5,558 nucleotides of DNA, taken from JAQVUB01 sp033809415 (GTDB lineage Bacteria; Verrucomicrobiota; Lentisphaeria; Oligosphaerales; Oligosphaeraceae). The DNA lies in NCBI GenBank assembly GCA_033809415.1, contig JAPXLT010000309.1:1-5558 (forward strand), written 5' to 3'. How positions within the stretch are numbered: the first letter of the stretch is position 1; each line of letters starts with the position of its first letter. The translations under genes and the position numbers were made by a program. Of the stretch, positions 1 to 5,451 are shown piece by piece. A model generated the notes under the pieces. That model ran no database searches and had not been told where the DNA came from. It was given only the letters and a program-made list of their open reading frames with translations.

Positions 1-50
1 ACTGAAAAAGTAAAGCCGACCTTGGCACATGGCGATCCGTCCGATCTGTC

Positions 51-94
51 GTCCGTGTAAAGTCCGTGTCCCGTCCGTGTAAAGTCCGTGTGGG
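51..94. repeat. 11-bp tandem array, four copies of GTCCGTGT
   Basis: GTCCGTGT occurs at 51, 62, 73 and 84, exactly 11 bp apart. The 3-bp spacers are AAA, CCC, AAA and then GGG, so the array is also an imperfect 22-bp duplication (51-72 and 73-94). It lies in a spacer with no gene. The regular phase would place the copies on nearly the same face of the helix, but no regulator is encoded here and the simplest reading is a short-sequence tandem repeat. Confidence 0.85.
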
Positions 95-121
95 TTGCGG
101 GCGATCAGTCCGCGCCAAGTC

Positions 122-147
122 TTTTCGTGTGGTTCGTGGTTAAAAAA
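122..147 (+). repeat. Dispersed 26-bp spacer motif, copy A
   Basis: The segment reads TTTTCGTG, three variable bases (TGG), then TTCGTGGTTAAAAAA. It matches 3964-3989 at 23 of 26 positions, with all differences in the central three bases. Both copies lie in non-coding DNA near gene 3' ends. Function is unknown. Confidence 0.8.
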
Positions 148-249
148 TCCTTTTTGGACGCGCTCTAATTACGGCGCCTGAATATGCGGCGGGAAGCTCT
201 TCAGCAAGGCAGCAATTTGAGATCGTGACATATTCCGTTGCCAACCTGA

Positions 250-2229
250 CTACCGCAACTTGTATGCCGGATTCAAATCGATGCCGGCGACTTCCCCAGT
301 AACATCCAACTGCATGACTTCACCCTTTTGAACCGTCAATGAAACGCAGATGCCGCCGGGCAAACGAAGGCACTGGATGGACAAGTCCTGCCATGTGCCG
401 TCAAATCCATACAGGAGGCAAAGCCTGCCGTCCTGCCCTATATATGCAAAAGCAGCATAAAGCGCCAGAAGGAATACTGCGTATGGTGTTGTATACCAGT
501 ATCCAATGGCATAGCCATCCAGACGCAGCTTTTCCGGGCAAGCGCCATTTGAGGATGCATACCTGAACCATTGCTTCAAGTGTTTGAAGGCCTCCTGCGG
601 GCATTTTGCCACGGCAAAGGCTTTTGCTAAACGGCAGTGATTCCAAGGCCAGTCGCGATAGACTTCGGAAGGCTGGTCGCTGTCCAGTCCCCAAGGGGTG
701 GTCATTGGCTTTCTGGCATTGATCAAAGCCTCTTTCCCCGAGCATATATTTGGTACGAAATACTGAATCCAAGGCATCGTGCCAGCCGTATATTCGGCAT
801 CCTGATAGGGCATAAGCACCCCATCCTCGTTAATATTTTTCCGCAGTTCGACCAGCATATTCTCGGCCAATTGCTTCCATTCCGGGTTGTCAGGGTCTTC
901 CTGTTGCGCGAATCGGAAACACCTATAGCTAGCTGCCAGCATCCAGCTGTCGCGTTCGACTTTCACATCAGACTCATTGCCAGCCATAAGCGAGACAATT
1001 TTTCCGTCACGGACAAATCCGCTTTTGATGAATTCAGCGCATCCCAGCACTAACTTCCTGGCCTCTTCAGAACGTTTCCCCGTAATATTATTGAAATTTC
1101 CGCCAACCATTCCAATAATGGCTATCATTATCGGCTTGCGTTTGGTAAGCTCATATTTGAGATCACCGGACTTGTGATTGCCGAAGACATCGGACCAATT
1201 GCTGAAAGCCACTCCCTTCAGTCCCAGTTCAGATACGATTTTCTCCCCTGCTTCATACTGGTTGACATAAAACATCACATGCTTAAATGCCTCATCAAAA
1301 TTGCCGCCTTGCAGCATGGCGTGCTGCATCAGCTCAGCGTCAAACGGGCAACACGTGCCACCGCCCCAGTGATACGGCATGGAACCCGCCGGAAAAGAAC
1401 CGGTCTCAAACTGATTTGCCCTGAGAACGTACCGGGCGAGTCCAGCCGCATACTGCATTTCCTCATCCGGAAGCCGCACATCGGATGTCTGGTAATATTT
1501 TTTCCAGGCATCGATGTGCTTTTCACGCAGTCCGGTGTAATCGGCGACCGGCTTTCCCGGGGCGTCTTCGCAGCTGATCCAGGCAGTTGCCTCCCAACCG
1601 TTTTCCACATCGCCATACTGGACGCCGACGCCCATGCCGGAAAATGGCTCGAAGCCCGGTTTGGAAAGCCGCATAAGACCGCTTCCCTCCACTACACCGC
1701 CGTCATCAATACGATATGTGAAATCTATTCCTTCAGCAACGGGGATATGTTTGACATCCGGCATCGTAAAGTAAGTCAGCGTGCCGGCGCACCAATTGGG
1801 CGGCAGCAGCAGAAAAGCGATTTTCATCCCGGAAACAGCTTCGAGTACCTTCACAGTCAACGAGAGTACGCCGTTGTCGGATAAAAAAGCTTCAACGCTG
1901 ACCTTCACGCCTTTTCTGAAAGAGACCTGCGTCACCAAGGTGGCATCCTCGACGTTGAACTCCTGCACGAAACCAAGGGGTTCGCAAACCTCGCCGCCGA
2001 TAATGACATTGTATCCGGCAATGATAATTGGCTGTATTTGTTGGCGCTTCAGAAATTTCTTGTGCGTCACCTTGTGCCAGCCGCAGACCACCCCCTGGTT
2101 CTGTTCATTATGGGTGTGGCCGGTGGTTCCGGTGATCATGGCACCACCATAGTTCATAAGCATGACATCCTTGCCATTACCCAGAAAAAACGGGAAATAC
2201 GGCCTTTCCGAAAATTCCGTCGCCTGCAT
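250..2229 (-). CDS. Putative cytoplasmic six-hairpin glycosidase, (alpha/alpha)6 barrel, family unassigned
   Basis: The 659-residue protein has the architecture of inverting six-hairpin glycosidases (GH65/GH95/GH78-like). An N-terminal beta-sandwich spans about 1-235, a linker helix 238-270 (DAWKKYYQTSDVRLPDEEMQ), the barrel about 270-595, and a short C-terminal beta domain about 600-659. Barrel signatures include GSFPAGSMPYHWGGG (277-291), PFDAEL (295-300) and PEKLRLDG (565-572). D297, E299 and E566 are candidate catalytic or substrate-binding acids by position, but this is inference. There is no signal peptide or membrane segment, so it should act in the cytoplasm on imported oligosaccharides. 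The start at 2229 is chosen because GGAG lies 7 nt upstream. The frame stays open to an ATG at 2337, but that 36-residue extension (basic, cysteine-containing) crosses promoter-like sequence and resembles no domain. rhaA nearby makes a rhamnose-releasing activity possible; another alpha-glycosidase or a phosphorylase is equally compatible. The fold call is fairly sure, the substrate is not known. Confidence 0.8.
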   Translation of the reverse strand: MQATEFSERPYFPFFLGNGKDVMLMNYGGAMITGTTGHTHNEQNQGVVCGWHKVTHKKFLKRQQIQPIIIAGYNVIIGGEVCEPLGFVQEFNVEDATLVTQVSFRKGVKVSVEAFLSDNGVLSLTVKVLEAVSGMKIAFLLLPPNWCAGTLTYFTMPDVKHIPVAEGIDFTYRIDDGGVVEGSGLMRLSKPGFEPFSGMGVGVQYGDVENGWEATAWISCEDAPGKPVADYTGLREKHIDAWKKYYQTSDVRLPDEEMQYAAGLARYVLRANQFETGSFPAGSMPYHWGGGTCCPFDAELMQHAMLQGGNFDEAFKHVMFYVNQYEAGEKIVSELGLKGVAFSNWSDVFGNHKSGDLKYELTKRKPIMIAIIGMVGGNFNNITGKRSEEARKLVLGCAEFIKSGFVRDGKIVSLMAGNESDVKVERDSWMLAASYRCFRFAQQEDPDNPEWKQLAENMLVELRKNINEDGVLMPYQDAEYTAGTMPWIQYFVPNICSGKEALINARKPMTTPWGLDSDQPSEVYRDWPWNHCRLAKAFAVAKCPQEAFKHLKQWFRYASSNGACPEKLRLDGYAIGYWYTTPYAVFLLALYAAFAYIGQDGRLCLLYGFDGTWQDLSIQCLRLPGGICVSLTVQKGEVMQLDVTGEVAGIDLNPAYKLR

Positions 2230-2236
2230 GATCAAT

Positions 2237-2240
2237 CTCC
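2237..2240 (-). promoter_or_regulatory. Ribosome binding site GGAG of the glycosidase
   Basis: On the minus strand the sequence reads CGGAGATTGATC directly before ATG at 2229-2227. GGAG is 7 nt from the start codon, an ideal spacing. This decides the start in favour of 2229 over the upstream in-frame ATG at 2337. Confidence 0.75.
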
Positions 2241-2287
2241 GTGTTCGTATGGCACCTGTCCTTTTAACTGGGGAACCCAGTACACAT

Positions 2288-2320
2288 GTTATACCATATT
2301 GCTGGTTTTTCAATTTGCAA
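2288..2320 (-). promoter_or_regulatory. Possible promoter of the glycosidase
   Basis: On the minus strand an AT-rich block reads TATGGTATAAC. TTGCAA (2320-2315) with a 16-bp spacer to TATGGT (2298-2293) matches sigma-70 consensus at 4/6 and 4/6. The overlapping TATAAC (2293-2288) matches at 5/6 but has only a 14-bp spacer from TTGAAA. It lies about 60 nt before the chosen start. This is by-eye matching only. Confidence 0.3.
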
Positions 2321-2376
2321 GGCAAGTATCCGCCCATGTCACTAAGTAGTCGTTAAAAAATGTAATGTGTCAGTAG

Positions 2377-2410
2377 TGCGGGGTGCGGGGTGCGGGGTGC
2401 GGGGTGCGGG
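2377..2410 (+). repeat. TGCGGGG tandem array with G-quadruplex potential
   Basis: There are four perfect TGCGGGG units and a partial fifth (TGCGGG). The plus strand thus has G-runs at 2380-2383, 2387-2390, 2394-2397, 2401-2404 and 2408-2410, each separated by TGC. Four G4 runs with uniform 3-nt loops is a textbook intramolecular G-quadruplex pattern. It lies between two divergent genes, about 150 bp from the glycosidase start. Confidence 0.85.
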
Positions 2411-2419
2411 TCAGACGTG

Positions 2420-2455
2420 GTGGACGGTGTGGACAGTGTGGACAAAGTGGACAGG
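2420..2455 (+). repeat. 9-bp GTGGAC tandem array, four units
   Basis: GTGGAC begins at 2420, 2429, 2438 and 2447 with exact 9-bp spacing and trailing triplets GGT, AGT, AAA and AGG. The sister array at 5502-5519 has only two units, indicating unit gain or loss. It sits in the loop between the G-rich and C-rich inverted arms. Confidence 0.85.
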
Positions 2456-2580
2456 ACAAGAACATCACCCCCCGCACCCCACGACAGTCAGAATAATCAC
2501 AACCGGGACGGTTGCGCTACTTTTTAAATCTGCGCCCCCTGCACCCGTTCCCAACGCACCACGCACCACAGAGGCATTAC

Positions 2581-2630
2581 AAAAAATCATGTTTTTTTCG
2601 AGTTGTTTTCCCCCGTACCTGGCCTATATT
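2581..2630 (+). promoter_or_regulatory. Probable promoter of the serine hydrolase lipoprotein
   Basis: TTGTTT (2603-2608) and TATATT (2625-2630) are 16 bp apart; they match sigma-70 consensus at 3/6 and 5/6. Just upstream lies an A6-TCATG-T7 tract (2581-2598), which looks like an UP element or a bent-DNA segment. The implied start would give a leader of roughly 70 nt before the ATG at 2707. Assigned by eye only. Confidence 0.35.
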
Positions 2631-2692
2631 TAGTTTTTGTGTTAGAAACAAGGCGTTTTTAGCACATTAATTCACAAACTCAGGTAAATTGC

Positions 2693-2697
2693 AAGGG
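2693..2697 (+). promoter_or_regulatory. Ribosome binding site AAGGG of the serine hydrolase
   Basis: AAGGG lies 9 nt before ATG 2707. The second in-frame ATG (2728) has AAGGA 13 nt upstream, which is rather distant, so 2707 is preferred. Either start keeps an intact lipoprotein signal peptide. Confidence 0.6.
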
Positions 2698-2706
2698 CTG
2701 TAACAA

Positions 2707-3954
2707 ATGAAGGACAATCAGATTCGCATGAAACAATTCGTGGCGCTCATCGCTGTGATGGTGGCCATCACCGGGTGCCGGTCAGTTGACAATGGCTTGC
2801 AAGGATCAGGGACAAGTTTTGCGAAGGACGCATTGACTCCCTATGTCGAAAGCGGGCAGCTGCCGGGTGCGATCAATGTCTTTTACAAAGATGGCGTCCA
2901 GGAAATCGCCTGCGTTGGCTATGCTGATGTCGCCGCCAAGCGCCCGATTACGATGAATGATGTCTACATGCAGTGTTCGCAGACAAAAGGGTTTTGCGGC
3001 GTGACCATCGCCATCCTTGTCGAAGAGGGCAAGATTTCCCTTGACGATCCTGTCTCGAAATACCTGCCGGAATTCAAGGAACTCTGGGTGCTCGAGTCCA
3101 ACAAGGACGGCGTAAAGACCCTTGTCAAGGCAAAAAACACACTTACAATCCGCATGGTTATGAATCACACCGGCGGTTTTCCGTTTGAAATCTGTGCAAA
3201 GCAGGGCAATATCAAGGGCGGCGGCTGGAGCGGCGGCGCACCGCTTCGGCAGACGGCAGCCATCGCGGCTGCATGTCCGCTGCTGTTCGAACCCGGCACA
3301 AAGGTTACATATTCCAATACCGGCATCGACATTGGCGCAGCCATTGTTGAAGTCGTGACCGGGCAACGTTGGGAAGATTTCCTCGAGGCACGTGTCCTGG
3401 CGCCTCTCGGCATGGAATCCAGTTCATTTAAGCCAACAGACCGGCAACTTGAAACACAAGTGGAAATGTATGACTGCGTCGAAAATGCGCCGGCAAAATA
3501 TCGCTTGCAGAACAGCATGCAGCAACGCCCCTACAACGGGGATCACGTCTTCGCATCCGCAGGTGCCGGCCTCTGGACTACCGCCAACGACCAGCTTAAA
3601 TTCTACAAGATGCTGATGAACTTAGGCTTGGGCGAGAATGGCGTGCGGATTCTTAAAGAAGAGACGGTCAAGGAGCTGCTTGCAAAATCGACGCGTCCGA
3701 AAGGAATGGGGGGCTATTCGCTAGGTCTCAGCGCACCGGAAGAAGATAAGGAAGACTCCTGGTTCGGGCATGGCGGTGCCTGGGGTACAAATTGCATGGT
3801 CAACTGGCACCGCAAGGAATTGAAGCTTTGGGCCGTGCAACTTTGTGGAAAACCGCGCCCCTGGGATGCTGCCCGCGCAGAGGCGGAAAAGAAATTCTTC
3901 CAATATGTCATCGACAACAGCGGCGCAGACGCCTACACCGGACGTATGAAATAA
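2707..3954 (+). CDS. Serine hydrolase lipoprotein, beta-lactamase class C / PBP-like family
   Basis: The 415-residue protein begins with a type II signal peptide: a short basic n-region, the hydrophobic stretch FVALIAVMVAITG and lipobox cysteine C24 (ITGC). It should be lipidated and held in the periplasm or on the outer membrane. All three active-site motifs of the class C beta-lactamase/esterase/DD-peptidase fold are visible: SxxK as S91-Q-T-K94 (nucleophile and general base), YxN as Y202-S-N204, and HGG at 355-357 in place of KTG. The family segment LVEEGKISLDDPVSKYLPEF (104-123) follows the nucleophile helix, and MNHTGGFP (152-159) matches the usual LLxHTSG-like motif. The length is normal and nothing is truncated. 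An HxG third motif is typical of EstB-like esterases and other non-lactamase members, so antibiotic resistance should not be assumed. De-esterification of glycans or D-amino-acid peptide hydrolysis is plausible. It is divergent from the glycosidase and convergent with rhaA, so it is probably transcribed alone. Confidence 0.9.
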   Translation: MKDNQIRMKQFVALIAVMVAITGCRSVDNGLQGSGTSFAKDALTPYVESGQLPGAINVFYKDGVQEIACVGYADVAAKRPITMNDVYMQCSQTKGFCGVTIAILVEEGKISLDDPVSKYLPEFKELWVLESNKDGVKTLVKAKNTLTIRMVMNHTGGFPFEICAKQGNIKGGGWSGGAPLRQTAAIAAACPLLFEPGTKVTYSNTGIDIGAAIVEVVTGQRWEDFLEARVLAPLGMESSSFKPTDRQLETQVEMYDCVENAPAKYRLQNSMQQRPYNGDHVFASAGAGLWTTANDQLKFYKMLMNLGLGENGVRILKEETVKELLAKSTRPKGMGGYSLGLSAPEEDKEDSWFGHGGAWGTNCMVNWHRKELKLWAVQLCGKPRPWDAARAEAEKKFFQYVIDNSGADAYTGRMK

Positions 3955-3963
3955 GCTCGTGCT

Positions 3964-3989
3964 TTTTCGTGCCTTTCGTGGTTAAAAAA
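3964..3989 (+). repeat. Dispersed 26-bp spacer motif, copy B
   Basis: This copy reads TTTTCGTG, CCT, TTCGTGGTTAAAAAA and matches 122-147 except at the central three bases. It begins 10 nt after the serine hydrolase stop, in the 58-bp convergent spacer. It forms no hairpin that I can see. On the minus strand its A-run becomes a T-run downstream of rhaA. Confidence 0.8.
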
Positions 3990-4030
3990 ATGAGTTAGTT
4001 TCTGGCAGCAGGCTATTGTCTTGCCGCCAG
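3984..4030 (-). terminator. Weak candidate terminator of rhaA
   Basis: CTGGCAGCA (4002-4010) can pair with TGCCGCCAG (4022-4030) with one mismatch, making an 11-nt-loop hairpin across the rhaA stop codon. On the minus strand a seven-T run (3990-3984) follows only after an 11-nt gap. That gap and the position inside the coding end make this non-canonical. Confidence 0.2.
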
Positions 4031-5275
4031 CACTTGTTTTTCATACTTGCGGATATCGGTCATGATCTCGCAATCCGCCAGTTTGTTCCGGGAAAGGCAG
4101 TAATAGTTCCAGATGGCGCCCCAGGGTAGCAGCTTGATCGCTTCTTGCCCGGCAAGGCGGGCAGTAAAGTCTCCACGCTCTTCGGATTCACAAATTTCTT
4201 TTGAAGGTTCCAGCAGTCCGATCAACAATGCCTTCTGCCAGTTTCTGGCGCCGATGACCCAAGCGGCAATGCGGTTGATGCTGGCATCAAAATAGTCCAG
4301 AGTAAAGAAGATATTATTGCCATTCCAGTTCCGCACCGCTTCCCGTCCGAGGTCCAGGAGATTATCGTCCAGCACTGTCACATGGTCGCTGTCCCAGCGG
4401 ACGCCGCGGCTGATATGAAGCAGAATGCGCCCCTGCTGGCAGCAGATCGCGGAAAGCTTGTCCGCAATCGATTCCGTCGGATGGAAGTGTCCGGTATCAA
4501 GGCAGATCAGCTTGCTTCTCTTAGCCGCATATGGCAAATAGAAATCATACGAGCCGACCGTATAGGATTCCACACCGATGCCGAAAAGCTTTGACTCGAC
4601 GGCATCCAGGACTTCCGTTTCCGGGAAGACTTCACTGAAGACCTCATCCAGGGCGATCTGGAGCCGTTCACGGGGTGCACGCCTATCAGCCGGAATATCC
4701 TTGTATCCATCCGGCACCCATTGATTACATACTGCGGCAGTGCCAAGGCGTCGGGCGAAGGCGGCAGCAATCCGCCTGCATGACTTTCCATGTCCAACCC
4801 AGAAATCCCGAATGGCCTTATCGGGGTGTGAGAGGGAGAGTCCCCTGTCCAGCTTCGGATGCGAATAATAGGCCGGGGCGATATCCATGCCGATCTTCCG
4901 GTCAGCGGCCCAATCAAGCCATCCGGCAAAGTTTTCAATATCCAGGGTGTCTCTGTCCTGTCCTGGGCGGAGCATATCCATTTCATGACCTTGCAGGCAA
5001 ACCCGCAGTTTTTTGCCGGGGAGCAGTTTCAGAGCTACATCCAAGTCCTGGCGGAGTTCCTCGGATGTCCGTGCCCTGCCAGGATAGTTTCCGGTCACTT
5101 GGCAGCCACCTGTCAGCGCATGGCCGGTATCTTCGAAGCCCACGACATCATCGCCTTGCCAAGCATGAATGCTCAGCGGAATTTCATCCAGAGAAGCCAG
5201 CGCTTTTTCGGTGTCGATACCCAAAGAAGCATAGAGTTCACGGGCGACGGAATACATCTTTTCGGTCAAATTCAT
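4013..5275 (-). CDS. rhaA: L-rhamnose isomerase (EC 5.3.1.14)
   Basis: This enzyme interconverts L-rhamnose and L-rhamnulose in the cytoplasm, the first step of the phosphorylative rhamnose pathway before RhaB kinase and RhaD aldolase. The 420 residues align end to end with the 419-residue E. coli enzyme as I remember it. Shared blocks include HAWQGDDVVGFE (37-48), TGNYPG (61-66), W186-V-P-D-G190, DAVESKLFGIG (224-234), CLDTGHFHPTE (258-268) and FDASINRIAAWVIGARN (329-345). All metal ligands are present with a constant offset of 7 from E. coli: E227, D260, H287 and D327 for one site, and H263, D295 and D297 for the other. K229 of the catalytic region is also kept. The enzyme should therefore be active. 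The start is supported by AAGGGA 6 nt upstream. It has no signal peptide. No rhaB, rhaD, transporter or AraC-type regulator lies beside it, so it appears monocistronic, convergent with the serine hydrolase gene. Confidence 0.97.
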   Translation of the reverse strand: MNLTEKMYSVARELYASLGIDTEKALASLDEIPLSIHAWQGDDVVGFEDTGHALTGGCQVTGNYPGRARTSEELRQDLDVALKLLPGKKLRVCLQGHEMDMLRPGQDRDTLDIENFAGWLDWAADRKIGMDIAPAYYSHPKLDRGLSLSHPDKAIRDFWVGHGKSCRRIAAAFARRLGTAAVCNQWVPDGYKDIPADRRAPRERLQIALDEVFSEVFPETEVLDAVESKLFGIGVESYTVGSYDFYLPYAAKRSKLICLDTGHFHPTESIADKLSAICCQQGRILLHISRGVRWDSDHVTVLDDNLLDLGREAVRNWNGNNIFFTLDYFDASINRIAAWVIGARNWQKALLIGLLEPSKEICESEERGDFTARLAGQEAIKLLPWGAIWNYYCLSRNKLADCEIMTDIRKYEKQVLAARQ

Positions 5276-5281
5276 CTTTCA

Positions 5282-5287
5282 TCCCTT
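5282..5287 (-). promoter_or_regulatory. Ribosome binding site AAGGGA of rhaA
   Basis: The minus strand reads GGAAAGGGATGAAAG before ATG 5275-5273. AAGGGA is 6 nt from the start. An ATG inside this stretch (GGGATGAAAG) is out of frame and is not the start. Confidence 0.7.
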
Positions 5288-5314
5288 TCCGGTTTTCGGT
5301 TTCAGTGTCCTTGT

Positions 5315-5333
5315 AAGACTCAAGACTCATGAG
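5315..5333. repeat. AAGACTC direct repeat joined to a CTCATGAG palindrome
   Basis: AAGACTC is repeated head to tail (5315-5321, 5322-5328) and runs into the perfect 8-bp palindrome CTCATGAG (5326-5333). It lies in the rhaA leader between the promoter-like block and the RBS. It could be an operator or leader structure, but it is short enough to be chance. Confidence 0.35.
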
Positions 5334-5367
5334 CGTTTTTCCCTTCCCGTAGGACTCCCATCCCATA

Positions 5368-5401
5368 TTTATACTATACCACCCGGCACACAAAAAGGGA
5401 A
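5368..5401 (-). promoter_or_regulatory. Possible promoter of rhaA
   Basis: The minus strand has the AT-rich block GGTATAGTATAAATATGGG in otherwise G+C-rich sequence. TATAGT (5378-5373) matches the -10 consensus at 5/6; 17 bp upstream is TTCCCT (5401-5396), a poor -35. A weak -35 could mean activator dependence, which is usual for rhamnose genes, but I see no clear activator half-sites. The leader would be about 90 nt. Confidence 0.35.
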
Positions 5402-5451
5402 AAGGAGTCACTTTAAAAAATAGGATGGCACAGAGTGTAACGGGTCTGTCT

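Larger units (their letters stand above)
1..249. other. Non-coding spacer downstream of the glycosidase gene
   Basis: I see no credible gene here. The stretch holds the 11-bp-periodic GTCCGTGT array (51-94) and one copy of a 26-bp motif ending in TTCGTGGTTAAAAAA (122-147), whose sister copy is at 3964-3989. No convincing terminator for the minus-strand glycosidase is visible. A weak 4-bp GCGC stem (160-163 with 174-177) is followed on that strand by A residues before a six-T run at 147-142, which is not a canonical intrinsic terminator. Confidence 0.6.
2373..2573. repeat. Complex palindromic intergenic repeat, copy 1
   Basis: The core at 2404-2496 matches 5486-5558 nearly base for base, apart from two extra 9-bp GTGGAC units and small indels. 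The arm GGGGTGCGGGG (for example 2394-2404) is the perfect reverse complement of CCCCGCACCCC (2470-2480), so the unit can fold into an 11-bp G+C stem in several registers. Beyond the core, CGCACCACAGA (2562-2572) is the perfect reverse complement of TCTGTGGTGCG (5452-5462) at the left edge of copy 2. This suggests the complete family member has inverted ends. There is no coding capacity. It may be a REP/MITE-like element or an expanding short-sequence repeat. Confidence 0.75.
2230..2706. other. Divergent intergenic region with complex repeats
   Basis: This 477-bp spacer separates the minus-strand glycosidase from the plus-strand serine hydrolase. It contains, in order, the glycosidase leader and promoter-like block, a TGCGGGG array, a GTGGAC array, a C-rich inverted arm, a small AACCG/CGGTT inverted repeat (2501-2513), a distal CGCACCACAGA arm, an A6/T7 tract and the probable hydrolase promoter. 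An 88-codon open frame through the repeats (2367-2633) has a repeat-derived WTVWTVWTKW composition and is not taken as a gene. Confidence 0.7.

Noticed and set aside
150..178. GCGC stem as intrinsic terminator of the glycosidase
   Set aside because: The stem is four base pairs and is followed on the minus strand by A residues, not a U-tract.
1174..1884. 236-codon plus-strand open frame opposite the glycosidase
   Set aside because: It is entirely antisense to a well-supported gene, has no recognisable domain, and is explained by the codon pattern of the real frame.
2377..2496. CRISPR array
   Set aside because: Units are 7 and 9 bp tandem repeats without spacers of 30-40 bp, and no cas gene is present.
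2501..2513. AACCG-GGA-CGGTT hairpin as a terminator or operator
   Set aside because: The stem is only 5 bp with a 3-nt loop, and the following T-run is 7 nt away and short. No gene ends here on either strand.
2367..2633. 88-codon plus-strand open frame across the complex repeat
   Set aside because: It has no good RBS, and its sequence is dictated by GTGCGGG and GTGGAC repeats (WTVWTVWTKW). The repeat-unit difference in copy 2 would not keep a conserved product.
2806..3366. 186-codon minus-strand open frame inside the serine hydrolase gene
   Set aside because: It is antisense to a gene with all three active-site motifs intact, and shows no family resemblance or RBS.
2707..3954. Antibiotic-resistance beta-lactamase
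   Set aside because: The HGG third motif and lipoprotein form fit the broad serine hydrolase family; nothing in the sequence supports lactam hydrolysis specifically.
4675..5316. 213- and 157-codon plus-strand open frames opposite rhaA
   Set aside because: rhaA is certain from its catalytic residues; these frames are antisense shadows rich in R, S, P and H, with no domain signature.
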